Position numbers and translations under genes: made by a program. Positions 56,175-63,968 of a stretch of DNA of 64,000 nucleotides are shown piece by piece. The notes below the pieces were generated by a model that made no database searches, had not been told where the DNA came from, and worked only from the letters and a program-made list of their open reading frames with translations. The stretch lies in NCBI RefSeq assembly GCF_013342145.1, contig NZ_JABUQZ010000001.1, positions 558,001 through 622,000 on the forward strand, in the 5' to 3' direction. Every line of letters starts with the position of its first letter. Position 1 is the first letter of the stretch. Origin of the DNA: Haloterrigena gelatinilytica (lineage in GTDB: Archaea > Halobacteriota > Halobacteria > Halobacteriales > Natrialbaceae).

Positions 56175-56322
56175 ACGGGAACAGATGGTGGGCCGACCCA
56201 AAGGCGTACGGCCTTCGGTCGTGATCCGGTCGCTTCCGACGCGACAGCGAGCGCTCGGAGACGTCTCGCCGCCCTGGGTAGGTCACCAGTATCGTTACGG
56301 TTCGACGACCGAATCCGTCCGT

Positions 56323-57066
56323 ATGAGCGAGACGCGCGGAGCGATCGTCGTCGGCGGCTCCTCGGGCATCGGCGAGGCGCTGGCTCGAGCGCTCGCCGAC
56401 GAGGGGTACGAGATCGGGCTGGCGGCCCGCCGGACGGAACGCATGCGGGAGATCGGCGCCGAACTGCCGACCGAGTCCTCCGTCGCGACGATGGACGTCA
56501 CCGATACCGACGACGCCCGCGAGGGCTTTTTCGAACTCGCCGCGGCGATGCGGTCGGTCGACGTGGTCGTCATCAGCGCCGGCACCGCGGCGATGAACCC
56601 CGACCTCGAGTGGGAGGCCGAACGGGAGACGGTCGACGTCAACGTCCGCGGGTTCACGGCGATCGCGACCGCCGCGATGGCGTACTTCGAGTCGACGCCC
56701 GACCGTTCGAGGGCCGGCGACGGCCACCTCGTGGGCATCTCCTCGGTCGCCGCCCACTTCGGCGTCGGCGGCGTGCAGGCGTACAACGCCTCGAAGGCGT
56801 ACGTCTCGACGTACCTCGAGGGGCTGCGGGCGCGACAGGCCGATCGCGACGCGGACGTGACGATCACGACCGTCGAACCGGGCTTCGTCGACACCGAACT
56901 CTCGATGGGCGGCTTCTGGGAGTGTGCGCCCGAGACGGCCGCTGCGCAGATCGTCCGCGCGATCCATAAGCAGCGGAACCACGTCTACGTCCCCCGCCGC
57001 TGGCGGCTCGTGGCGTGGTTCTTGAAGGCGATCCCTGAGTCGGTGCTGCGGCGATTGCTCTCCTGA
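56323..57066 (+). CDS. Short-chain dehydrogenase/reductase
   Basis: A 247-residue SDR: GAIVVGGSSGIGEALARALADEG (TGxxxGxG-type cofactor loop), MDVTDTDDAREGF, VVVISAGTAAMNPDL in place of NNAG, and the catalytic Ser-Tyr-Lys in LVGISSVAAHFGVGGVQAYNASKAYVSTY. The hydrophobic C-terminal segment (WRLVAWFLKAIPESVLRRLL) resembles membrane-associated reductases acting on lipid substrates. The ATG at 56323 is chosen because the cofactor loop follows directly. Substrate unknown. Confidence 0.87.
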   Translation: MSETRGAIVVGGSSGIGEALARALADEGYEIGLAARRTERMREIGAELPTESSVATMDVTDTDDAREGFFELAAAMRSVDVVVISAGTAAMNPDLEWEAERETVDVNVRGFTAIATAAMAYFESTPDRSRAGDGHLVGISSVAAHFGVGGVQAYNASKAYVSTYLEGLRARQADRDADVTITTVEPGFVDTELSMGGFWECAPETAAAQIVRAIHKQRNHVYVPRRWRLVAWFLKAIPESVLRRLLS

Positions 57067-57149
57067 CCGTTCGCGGGGAGTCCCGACCGTCCGCGCGAAT
57101 CGTTCACCGCCACCGTAATCGGCTAAGGGACGCGGCGCGGAGACCGACC

Positions 57150-58214
57150 ATGAAGTTCACGCCAGGACCGACGGCGGTCCCGCCGGCGGTCAGGGAGGCG
57201 ATGGCCGAGGAACAGCCGAATCCGGACGTCGATCCCGCGTTCGCGGAGCGCTACGAGGCCCTCTGCGAGGCCCTCGCCGACGTCTACGACACCGACCACG
57301 ACGTCGTCGTCCCCGGCGGCGAGGGCATTCTGGGCCTCGAAGCGGCGATCGCCTCGCTGGTCGCGCCCGGCGATCGCGTGCTCTGCATTTCGAACGGGCT
57401 CTACGGCGACGGCTTCGCGGACTTCGTCGAGTCCTACGACGGCGAGGCCGAACTCGTCTCGGCGCCCTACGACGACCCGCTCGACCTCGAGGCCATCGAG
57501 CGGACGCTCGAGGACGCCGAAACCGACGGCGAGCCGTTCGCACTGGCGACGATGGTTCACTGCGAGACGCCGACCGGGACGCTCAACGATCTCGACCCCG
57601 TGCTGGACCTGCTCGAGGAGTACGACGTGCCGAGCGTCGTCGACGCCGTCTCGTCGCTCGGCGGGACGCCGGTTCCGACCGATCGGATCGACGTCTGTCT
57701 CGGGGCGTCCCAGAAGTGTTTCAGCGCGCCGCCGGGGCTGACCACCGCCGCGATCAGCGACCGAGCGTGGGAGCGCATGGAAGAACGCGACCCGTCCTCG
57801 CTGTACACGAACTTCCTCCCGTGGCAGGACGTCTCCGAGAACTTCCCGTACACGCACCTGAGCGCGAACGTAGCCGCCCTCGAGGAAGCGATCGATCGCC
57901 TGCTCGAGGAGGGGCTCGAGGACGTCTACCAGCGCCACGAGGCGGCCGCCGAGCGCTGTCGCGAGCGCGGCGCCGAACTGGGACTCGAGGTCTATCCCGA
58001 TGCCGAGCGGAGTTCGCCGACCGTGACGGCGTTTCGCCTCCCGGGCGAGGCGAAAGCGATCCGGCAGCGAGTCGCCGAGGAAGAGGACGTCGTACTGGCG
58101 ACCGGGCTGGGTGAGCTGGAGGACGACATCCTCCGGTTCGGCCACATGGGGTACAACGCCGAGGTCGAGAAGGTCGACCGGGCGATGAACGCACTCGAGG
58201 CCGTCTTGGAGTAG
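57150..58214 (+). CDS. Class V aminotransferase (alanine-glyoxylate/serine-pyruvate type)
   Basis: A 354-residue PLP enzyme of the small-subunit-hydrogenase/SPT-AGT group. MKFTPGPTAVPPAVREAM is the family N-terminus, VVPGGEGILGLEAAIASLVAPGDRVL the cofactor-phosphate region, VHCETPTGTLNDL and VVDAVSSLGGTPVPTDRIDVCLGASQKCFSAPPGL contain the PLP Asp and the Schiff-base Lys (SQK). The C-terminal small domain ends RFGHMGYNAEVEKVDRAMNALE. It likely interconverts serine/alanine/aspartate with glyoxylate or pyruvate. Confidence 0.9.
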   Translation: MKFTPGPTAVPPAVREAMAEEQPNPDVDPAFAERYEALCEALADVYDTDHDVVVPGGEGILGLEAAIASLVAPGDRVLCISNGLYGDGFADFVESYDGEAELVSAPYDDPLDLEAIERTLEDAETDGEPFALATMVHCETPTGTLNDLDPVLDLLEEYDVPSVVDAVSSLGGTPVPTDRIDVCLGASQKCFSAPPGLTTAAISDRAWERMEERDPSSLYTNFLPWQDVSENFPYTHLSANVAALEEAIDRLLEEGLEDVYQRHEAAAERCRERGAELGLEVYPDAERSSPTVTAFRLPGEAKAIRQRVAEEEDVVLATGLGELEDDILRFGHMGYNAEVEKVDRAMNALEAVLE

Positions 58215-58293
58215 AGAGTTAGTCGGTCGTACTCGGTCTCGATTCACTCACATATCGAGACGCCCCAAGAGGCCAGCCCATCAGACGGATTAT

Positions 58294-58566
58294 CTATTCT
58301 TCCTCGTCGATAGTCAGATTCGAAGTATCCGTCTTCTGGATCCCGATCCACGTGTTCCACCCGGCTTGTAATCCGTATCCTCGCGAGAAACTCTCGAGGT
58401 CGTCACCCAGCTTGGTCGGCTCGCGCCAATGAGAATAGTCGGATAGATCTTCCATTTGCTGGGCCCTCTCGATTTGCTCCACTACTGCTTCGAGTATCGC
58501 AGGGTCCGGATCGAACCGCTTCTCTAACTCAGTTCGTATTCCGTCAATATCGACTGAATTGCACAT
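58294..58566 (-). CDS. Hypothetical 90-residue protein, A/T-richer than its neighbours
   Basis: MCNSVDIDGIRTELEKRFDPDPAILEAVVEQIERAQQMEDLSDYSHWREPTK... with a C-terminal GYGLQAGWNTWIGIQKTDTSNLTIDEEE. It looks like two helices, then a short beta section; there is no signal peptide or membrane segment. It is not so strongly acidic as most proteins here, and its base composition and the flanks (58300-58600) are clearly more A/T-rich than the surroundings, hinting at recent acquisition. No family recognised. A divergent overlapping frame on the + strand is not convincing. Confidence 0.55.
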   Translation of the reverse strand: MCNSVDIDGIRTELEKRFDPDPAILEAVVEQIERAQQMEDLSDYSHWREPTKLGDDLESFSRGYGLQAGWNTWIGIQKTDTSNLTIDEEE

Positions 58567-58691
58567 ATTGTGTGAACTAACTCTAATCCTATATGTTTGT
58601 CTCTAGTAGCACGAATGGACCGGGAAGCGTGGAATCTCTGTGTGTGGCACTGCTATGTATCGCAACAGAGCAAACACAGAAGCGGAGACGT

Positions 58692-61049
58692 TCAGTTCTC
58701 GAGAAATCGCTCTCGGACCTCGAGCGCCGCCTCAGATCCGTAGCGGTCGACCAGCGGACAGAACGCCCCGCCGAGCGCGCGCATACACTGGCCATACGAG
58801 TGGTACTCGAGGCGGTCCGCGACGGCTTCCCACGGCCGACCCTGTAGGGCGCGCATGACGAGCAGGCGTTCCTCGCGGGCGGTGAGGTCGGCGTCGTCGG
58901 GATCCTCGACGAAGTACCGAACGACGAGGTCCCGAAACGGGCCGGGATCGGCGTCGAACAGGCCGGGGCCGTAGGCCGCGCCGGCGACGACGCGCCAGTC
59001 GTGGGCCGAAAGGCCGAGCTCCGGGGCCGCGTCGGCGTCGACCGAGCGAAGCACCGCGCGGGCGACGTCCGGCTCGAGATCCGAGAGGGCGTCCGTACAG
59101 AGCGCGGGGAACCGGCGGGCGAACCAGTCGGCGTGGCGGTCGTGCAGTTCCCGACCGGCGTCGCCCGTCGGGGCGAGCATGAGCGCCGAGTACTCGCCGC
59201 TGGCGTCGTTGCGAGTCGTCGAGACGTGGACGGTCCGGTAGCCGTTCTCGCGCCAGAACTCGAGCAGGCCGGGCGTGGCACCGAAGCCGGTACCGAGCCA
59301 GTCTATCCCGTCGCCGTCGTCGCCCGCCTCGAGGCCGCCGTCAGTGAACGCCTCGCGAACGCGCTCGAGCAGGTGCGAGCCCAGCCCTCGAGAGCGGGCC
59401 GCGTGGTGGGTCGCGATCCGGACGACGCGCAGGCCGGCCGACTCGCCGGCGGCCTCGTCGCGCAACTGGCTCGTGAGGACGTCCGGGAGCATGTTCCCCC
59501 GAATCCGGCCGCCCTCGTACATCATCGCGCGGGTCTCGGGCGGCAAGTTCCCCTCGCGGGCCAGCAGGGCGACGCTGACGACGTGGCCGTCGTGAACCAG
59601 CGCGCGGGCCTCGAGGTTGGGCGCGTCGAGCAGCCGCGCGAGATCGTTGGGCTCGGTGCGGTAGTGGGCGAGCACGAGCAGGCCGAACGCCTCCCGCAGG
59701 AGGCGGTCGTCCGCGAGGAGGTCGTCGGGCTCGAGGCTGCGGTACGCGACGGTCTCGGGCGTCGCGTCGGCGACCAGCGGGGAGACCGGTGGACGAGCGT
59801 CGAGGAGCAGCGCGCGGAAGGCCCAGACCTCGACGGGGTCGCCGGCGGCGTACCGAATGGGGTCGACGAGCGTGCGGTCGATCACCTCGTGATCGCTCTC
59901 GGCGAGGCGGTCCCGGAAGCGAACGGAGAACCCCCGCCCCGCGCCCTCGTAGCCGTGGATCGTCGTCGCGAACGCGACCCGATCGGCCGCGAGCAGCGAC
60001 TCGAGGACCGAGACCGGGAGCGCGGCGGCCTCGTCGACGACGACGATATCGGCGGGGCCGCGGTCGTCGCCGGTCGCCGATTCGATTCGCTCGACGGCCG
60101 TCGCCGGCTCGAGGAACCGAACGCGACCGCCGGAACTCGTCTCGATCGTCCGACCGTCGATCGTCGCGTCGGCCCCGAGCGTCCCCAGCAGTTCGCCGGC
60201 GCGGTCGAACAGTTCCGCCGCGTTTCGCGACCGAGGTGCGGTGACGAGCACGTCCAGTCCGTCGGCGGCGAACGCGCCCGCGGCCAGTCCCGCGGCACTG
60301 GACTTGCCCCGTCCGCGGTCGGCCTCGAGGACGACGGCGCGTCGCTGTTCGGTCTCCGCGTCCCCGCCGCTGTCTTCGCGCCCGTCGACGCCCTCGAGCA
60401 GCGACTCGAACGCCTCGACGGCGTCCCGCTGGTCGCCAGTAAGACACGCCTCGTAGGTGTCGGCGGGAAACCGAGCGTTCGGCGGGGCCTCGAACGAGGT
60501 CCCGTCCGAGCCGTCGACTCGCTTCGGCGCCGGTTCCGTCAGCCCGTCGTCGACGATCCGCTCGGTCTCGAGGTCGACGATTCCGATTCCCCGGTGGGCT
60601 CGTAACGTCTCGACGAGCCGAGTCCTGAATCGACCGGTGACGTCGTCCAGCGAGAACGGCGGGACGGCCAGCGACCGGTCGAACGCGCCGCGGCGATCGG
60701 GCCACTCCTCGAGCGGCGGCGTCAACAGGACGAGCAGGCCGCCGCCGTCGACCGCGCCGACGACTTTCCCGAGCGCGTTCGGCCGCAGCCCCTCGTGGGC
60801 GTCGAGCGCGATCGCGGTCCGCGTCGTTCCGAGGAGTTCGCTCGCGTTGGCCTGGGGCAGGTGTTCGCAGCGAAGCCGGTCTTCGGGGCCGACGAGCGTG
60901 GTTTCCGTGATCGGAACGGGAATCGCGTCGAGGATCGACTCGAGGGCGTCGTACCCCCGCTCGCGGTCGCCGGCCAGGACGAGGACGCGTCGCTCGTCGA
61001 CCGCCGTCGCCTCCTCGAACAGGACCGTCGCGCCCGTCTCGACGATCAT
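58692..61049 (-). CDS. tmcA: tRNA(Met) cytidine acetyltransferase TmcA
   Basis: A 785-residue RNA acetyltransferase of the TmcA/Kre33/NAT10 family making N4-acetylcytidine. The DUF1726 N-terminal domain (ERRVLVLAGDRERGYDALESILDAIP) is followed by the RecD-like helicase with Walker A (LEADRGRGKSSAAGLAAG) and Walker B (IVVVDEAAALPVSVLES). Then come the GNAT domain (VVRIATHHAARSRGLGSHLLERV and GFGATPGLLEFWRENGYRTVHVS) and a helical tRNA-binding tail. In archaea the enzyme can modify rRNA as well. The ATG at 61049 is the first plausible start; longer in-frame readings lack conserved residues. Confidence 0.93.
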   Translation of the reverse strand: MIVETGATVLFEEATAVDERRVLVLAGDRERGYDALESILDAIPVPITETTLVGPEDRLRCEHLPQANASELLGTTRTAIALDAHEGLRPNALGKVVGAVDGGGLLVLLTPPLEEWPDRRGAFDRSLAVPPFSLDDVTGRFRTRLVETLRAHRGIGIVDLETERIVDDGLTEPAPKRVDGSDGTSFEAPPNARFPADTYEACLTGDQRDAVEAFESLLEGVDGREDSGGDAETEQRRAVVLEADRGRGKSSAAGLAAGAFAADGLDVLVTAPRSRNAAELFDRAGELLGTLGADATIDGRTIETSSGGRVRFLEPATAVERIESATGDDRGPADIVVVDEAAALPVSVLESLLAADRVAFATTIHGYEGAGRGFSVRFRDRLAESDHEVIDRTLVDPIRYAAGDPVEVWAFRALLLDARPPVSPLVADATPETVAYRSLEPDDLLADDRLLREAFGLLVLAHYRTEPNDLARLLDAPNLEARALVHDGHVVSVALLAREGNLPPETRAMMYEGGRIRGNMLPDVLTSQLRDEAAGESAGLRVVRIATHHAARSRGLGSHLLERVREAFTDGGLEAGDDGDGIDWLGTGFGATPGLLEFWRENGYRTVHVSTTRNDASGEYSALMLAPTGDAGRELHDRHADWFARRFPALCTDALSDLEPDVARAVLRSVDADAAPELGLSAHDWRVVAGAAYGPGLFDADPGPFRDLVVRYFVEDPDDADLTAREERLLVMRALQGRPWEAVADRLEYHSYGQCMRALGGAFCPLVDRYGSEAALEVRERFLEN

Positions 61050-61338
61050 GGGGTCTCGTTGGAACGCAGCCCGTAATAGTATCCGGGATCCGTCGAGAAC
61101 GGCGTCCCCGGTCCGCCCAGTGGCTCGGTGGCGTGGCCGAGAACCGTCGTCGTTCCGTTGCAATCAGTGCAATCGTTGACGCCGAACTCGGTCGGACGCG
61201 ACCGAACTGTGGCTCCGACACCGGAACCGGCAGACGGCGCCTCGATTGAGCGTCCGGAAACAGTTCCAAAATTCGGACGATCTCGTCTCAATTTATATCA
61301 TCCGATTACCTTTAAGAAGTATCGTCAATGGGGCGACC
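61050..61338 (+). promoter_or_regulatory. Divergent region tmcA/lipoprotein with TATA box at 61311-61317
   Basis: TTTAAGA at 61311-61317 lies 22-28 nt before the lipoprotein ATG at 61339, which makes that transcript leaderless; a second TTTATATC lies at 61292-61299. The rest of the 289 nt shows no gene, and no clear TATA box is seen for tmcA. Confidence 0.5.
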
Positions 61339-62013
61339 ATGGAGCGAAGAAAACTCCTCCTCGGTAGCGGCGTCGGACTGGCAACCGTCCTCGCGGGCTG
61401 CAGCGGCGAGGATCTCATGAGCGATGACGAGAACGAGTCCGACGAGAACGGAAACGGGAACGAAACGCCGAACGGCTCCGACGAGAACGGTGAAGACGCC
61501 GAAGACGGCGAAAACGGCGAAAACGGAAAGGACGGCAAAAACGGTGAAAACGGCGAAAACGCCGAGGACGGCGACGAAAAAGGCGGTGACAAGAACGGGA
61601 AACGAGACGTTCCCGGCCTCGACGTCGACGCGTTCGAGTCCCTGCTGGAGCAGCAGGGTATCACGGTCGAGACGCTCCGCCGGAGCGGGCCGAATCTCAC
61701 CCTGAAGGTGTCGGTCTCGGACCTGAACGCGGACGACCTGTCGGCCTCGGCTGACAGCGCCGAACTGCGACAGCGGCTCTCGGACATCGTTAGCGCCGCG
61801 GGCGACGCGGTCACCGATCCGCAGGCGTTTATCGCCGCAATCGAGACCATCACCGTGTCCGTCCTGGACGAGACCGACGGAAAGAAGAAGAAAGGAAAGT
61901 CGGGCCTCACGGTGGAGGTTCGCGTCTCTTGGCTGATCGAGTTCGTCCGCAACCGGCGCTCGGAACGGGAACTCCTCGATCGGATCACCGAAACGGCTTC
62001 CGAAGGCGCGTAG
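61339..62013 (+). CDS. Lipoprotein with a Gly-X-Y repeat tract
   Basis: A 224-residue secreted lipoprotein. MERRKLLLGSGVGLATVLAGC is a short RR-containing signal with lipobox (Cys21). Residues 25-90 are an Asp/Glu/Asn/Gly linker in which about six consecutive triplets follow a collagen-like GEN/GKD/GKN pattern. The folded part begins at RDVPGLDVDAFESLLEQQGITVETLRRSGPNLTLKVSVSD and is followed by a helix-rich segment (LRQRLSDIVSAAGDAVTDPQAFIAAIETITVSVLDE) and VEVRVSWLIEFVRNRRSERELLDRITETA. No family is recognised. The ATG at 61328 is out of frame. Confidence 0.72.
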   Translation: MERRKLLLGSGVGLATVLAGCSGEDLMSDDENESDENGNGNETPNGSDENGEDAEDGENGENGKDGKNGENGENAEDGDEKGGDKNGKRDVPGLDVDAFESLLEQQGITVETLRRSGPNLTLKVSVSDLNADDLSASADSAELRQRLSDIVSAAGDAVTDPQAFIAAIETITVSVLDETDGKKKKGKSGLTVEVRVSWLIEFVRNRRSERELLDRITETASEGA

Positions 62014-62132
62014 CGTCGGTCGTCGACCGTTCGCGTTTCGAAAGTCAATTTTTCGCTAGGGAGAACGGTACGTCCACTACCGCACTCGACCGAGCGGCGA
62101 CTCGAGGAGCCGAACGCGCCCGCCGACGACGT

Positions 62133-62525
62133 TCATCGGGGCGCTCGATCGCAGACGCAGAAGCCGTTCCCCTCCGGGTCCTCCATCACGGTCCACTCCT
62201 CGGTCCGATCGGCGAATCGCTCGCGTTTCGTCTCGACTGCGCTCGCGCCGAGTTCCTCGAGGCGTTCGACCGTGGCCGCCCGATCTTCGGTCGCCAAATC
62301 GAGGTGAATCGGGATATCCTCGGTGGACCCCTTCGACAGTCGCTTGAACAGGAGCGGCGGCGATCGATCGTCGGGAGCCGCGAGGAGAACGTAATCCGGA
62401 TCGTCCGTCTCGTCGGGTGGTTCAGCGGGGAGTGGGACCCGGTCGCGCTCGAGCGCCCGTTCCCAGAACGTCGCGAGTCGATCCGGCGAATTACAAGCGA
62501 AAGTAATCTTTTCTATCGAGGTCAT
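62133..62525 (-). CDS. VOC-superfamily (glyoxalase/dioxygenase-like) protein
   Basis: A 130-residue single vicinal-oxygen-chelate domain: MTSIEKITFACNSPDRLATFWERAL, IPIHLDLATEDRAATVERLEELGA and WTVMEDPEGNGFCVCDR, the glyoxalase-like beta-alpha-beta-beta-beta modules. Metal ligands could be the His of IHLDL and the Glu of DPEGN. The group includes glyoxalases, antibiotic-binding proteins and many of unknown role; no substrate is indicated here. Confidence 0.83.
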   Translation of the reverse strand: MTSIEKITFACNSPDRLATFWERALERDRVPLPAEPPDETDDPDYVLLAAPDDRSPPLLFKRLSKGSTEDIPIHLDLATEDRAATVERLEELGASAVETKRERFADRTEEWTVMEDPEGNGFCVCDRAPR

Positions 62526-62667
62526 GCTTATAGTGCATAATACTGTTAGTAGATAATCACGTGAATGGAGGTCACGTCGGAGATAATTGTCGCTACCATC
62601 GGCCGCGGTCCGAACGGTCGTGGTGTCATCGCTCCGGCGATCGAGCGAGCGAGAAGGATGGGCCGTC

Positions 62668-63213
62668 CTATCCGAGCCGGGACAGCGCGGTCTCCTTCGC
62701 GGTGTCGGCGTCCGGAAACGGCGTTTCGCCGACGCGGATTTCCGAGACCCACTTCACGCTCTCCCAGCAGTCGCGGCCGGGACCGGTCGGGACGAGTCTC
62801 GCCGGCCCGCCGTGGGCGACCGGCAGTGGCTCTCCGTCGAGTTCGACCGCGAGCAGCGCGTCCGAGAGGGTCTCGAGCGGGAACGAACAGGCGTAGTCGC
62901 CGTCCATCGCGCCGACGAGGGCGTGCTCGGCCTCGGCCGACGGACCGGCGCGCTCGAGGAGTTCCCCGACGCGAATCCCGCGCCACGCGAGCCCGTCGGC
63001 GACCCACCCCTCGGCGCAGGCGAAGTCGGCGGTCACGGTTTCGAGGGGGAACGACTCGAGGGCCGCCGCGGTGAGGCGAAGCGATCGGTCGACGGCGCCG
63101 GTCACGCGGAGCGTCCAAGCTTCGGCGTCGACCGCGTCCGGGACCGGATGCGATCTGAGATCGGTCACGGGAGTCGGTACGCCGCCGATCGAGAAACCTG
63201 CTGGGGCGCACAT
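62668..63213 (-). CDS. Molybdopterin-dependent oxidoreductase domain protein (sulfite-oxidase fold)
   Basis: A 181-residue protein corresponding to a short version of the sulfite oxidase/YedY catalytic domain. WTLRVTGAVDRSLRLTAAALESFP leads to VTADFACAEGWVADGLAWRGIRVGELL, where the Cys of FACAEGW is the expected molybdenum ligand. YACSFPLETLSDALLAVELDGEPLPVAHGGPARLVPTGPGRDCWESVKWVSEIRV is the typical substrate/pterin-side block. It lacks the C-terminal dimer domain. The ATG at 63213 is chosen over a GTG four codons earlier. It is divergent from, and 46 nt away from, the DGC zinc protein gene. MoaA in this window would supply the cofactor pathway. Confidence 0.83.
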   Translation of the reverse strand: MCAPAGFSIGGVPTPVTDLRSHPVPDAVDAEAWTLRVTGAVDRSLRLTAAALESFPLETVTADFACAEGWVADGLAWRGIRVGELLERAGPSAEAEHALVGAMDGDYACSFPLETLSDALLAVELDGEPLPVAHGGPARLVPTGPGRDCWESVKWVSEIRVGETPFPDADTAKETALSRLG

Positions 63214-63259
63214 GTGCGGGACCACCTTCTCGAGCGCTCGGGGGAAACGAACGGCCGAG

Positions 63260-63646
63260 ATGAGCGACGAAACCGAGTACGACGAGCTCCCGCTGGTCTA
63301 CTCCTGTTCGGGCTGCTCGAGCGCCGCACAGCTGGCGAACGATCTGGCGATCTCCCTCGACCGGGACGGCGTCGCCGAGATGTCCTGTATCGCCGGCGTC
63401 GGCGGCGGCGTGGCGCCGCTGGTCGACACCGCGACCTCGGGCCGGCCGATCGTCGCGATCGACGGCTGCCCGCTCGAGTGTACGAAACGGTGTCTCGATC
63501 GCCACGACGTCGCGCCCGACCGCCACTACATGCTCGCGGAACACGGCGTGGCGAAGGAGTACCACACCGACTACGACGACGAGGCGGCCGAGCGGTTGCG
63601 CCGCAAGCTGGCCTCGGAGATCGAGACCCTCGAGGGAACGGCCTGA
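63260..63646 (+). CDS. DGC-domain putative zinc-binding protein
   Basis: A 128-residue protein: LPLVYSCSGCSSAAQLANDLAISLDRDGVAEMSCIAGVGGGVAPLV gives the first CxxC and a third Cys; IVAIDGCPLECTKRCLDRHDVAPDRHYML gives DGC and two more Cys, the arrangement that names the DGC family. Members are predicted to bind zinc or an Fe-S cluster and often sit near molybdopterin or nitrogen/sulfur-redox genes. The neighbour with a molybdopterin domain fits that pattern, but a joint function is inference. Confidence 0.82.
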   Translation: MSDETEYDELPLVYSCSGCSSAAQLANDLAISLDRDGVAEMSCIAGVGGGVAPLVDTATSGRPIVAIDGCPLECTKRCLDRHDVAPDRHYMLAEHGVAKEYHTDYDDEAAERLRRKLASEIETLEGTA

Positions 63647-63761
63647 GTCACCGCCCGTGGCGATCTAGTCAGGAACGAAACCATTTCCGATGTGCGGACG
63701 CGTCGCACGGCTCCGGTCGTTTGAACACGCTTTTAAGGGGGGCAACGCTACAGACGTAGTA
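63647..63761 (+). promoter_or_regulatory. Promoter region of the L7Ae leader
   Basis: GCTTTTAAGG places a TATA-like TTTTAA at 63731-63736, predicting a start around 63758-63763, just at the first base pairs of the leader structure. Confidence 0.55.
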
Positions 63762-63968
63762 CACCCTACGCGGGGTTGATGATGCTCCTAGCCTCACAGG
63801 ACTTCCGCCGAAGCTACTTCGGCCAGGGGTGGCCATACGGGCTGACGGAACTGTTTGCGGCGTCCGACACGACGGTCGTCGGACGCCCGCTCACGACGTC
63901 CGTCTGCCCGTATCGTGCCCCGAATGGCAGGGGAGCGCGAGCCCACGTGTAGGAGAGGTGAACAACCA
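63762..63968 (+). ncRNA. Long structured 5' leader upstream of ribosomal protein L7Ae
   Basis: Pairings read by eye: P1 CCTACGCG (63765-63772) with CGTGTAGG (63946-63953), extended by GGG (63773-63775) with CCC (63942-63944). P2 is GCTCC (63784-63788) with GGAGC (63932-63936). Hairpin A is GCCGAAG-CTA-CTTCGGC (63807-63823). A long rod pairs ATACGGGC-T-GACGGA (63835-63849) with TCCGTC-T-GCCCGTAT (63899-63913), topped by GCGG/CCGC and CGTCCGAC/GTCGGACG. Between P1 and P2, TTGATGAT faces GCGAG, a kink-turn-like loop. The 3' strand of P1 touches the Shine-Dalgarno GGAGAGGTGA (63952-63961). Regulation by L7Ae is inference. Confidence 0.65.

Noticed and set aside
63776-63845. Possible box C/D guide RNA (TGATGA near 63777, CTGA at 63842-63845)
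   Set aside because: The CTGA lies within the long perfect rod helix, and no D'/C' boxes are seen. The boxes are better explained as part of the leader fold.
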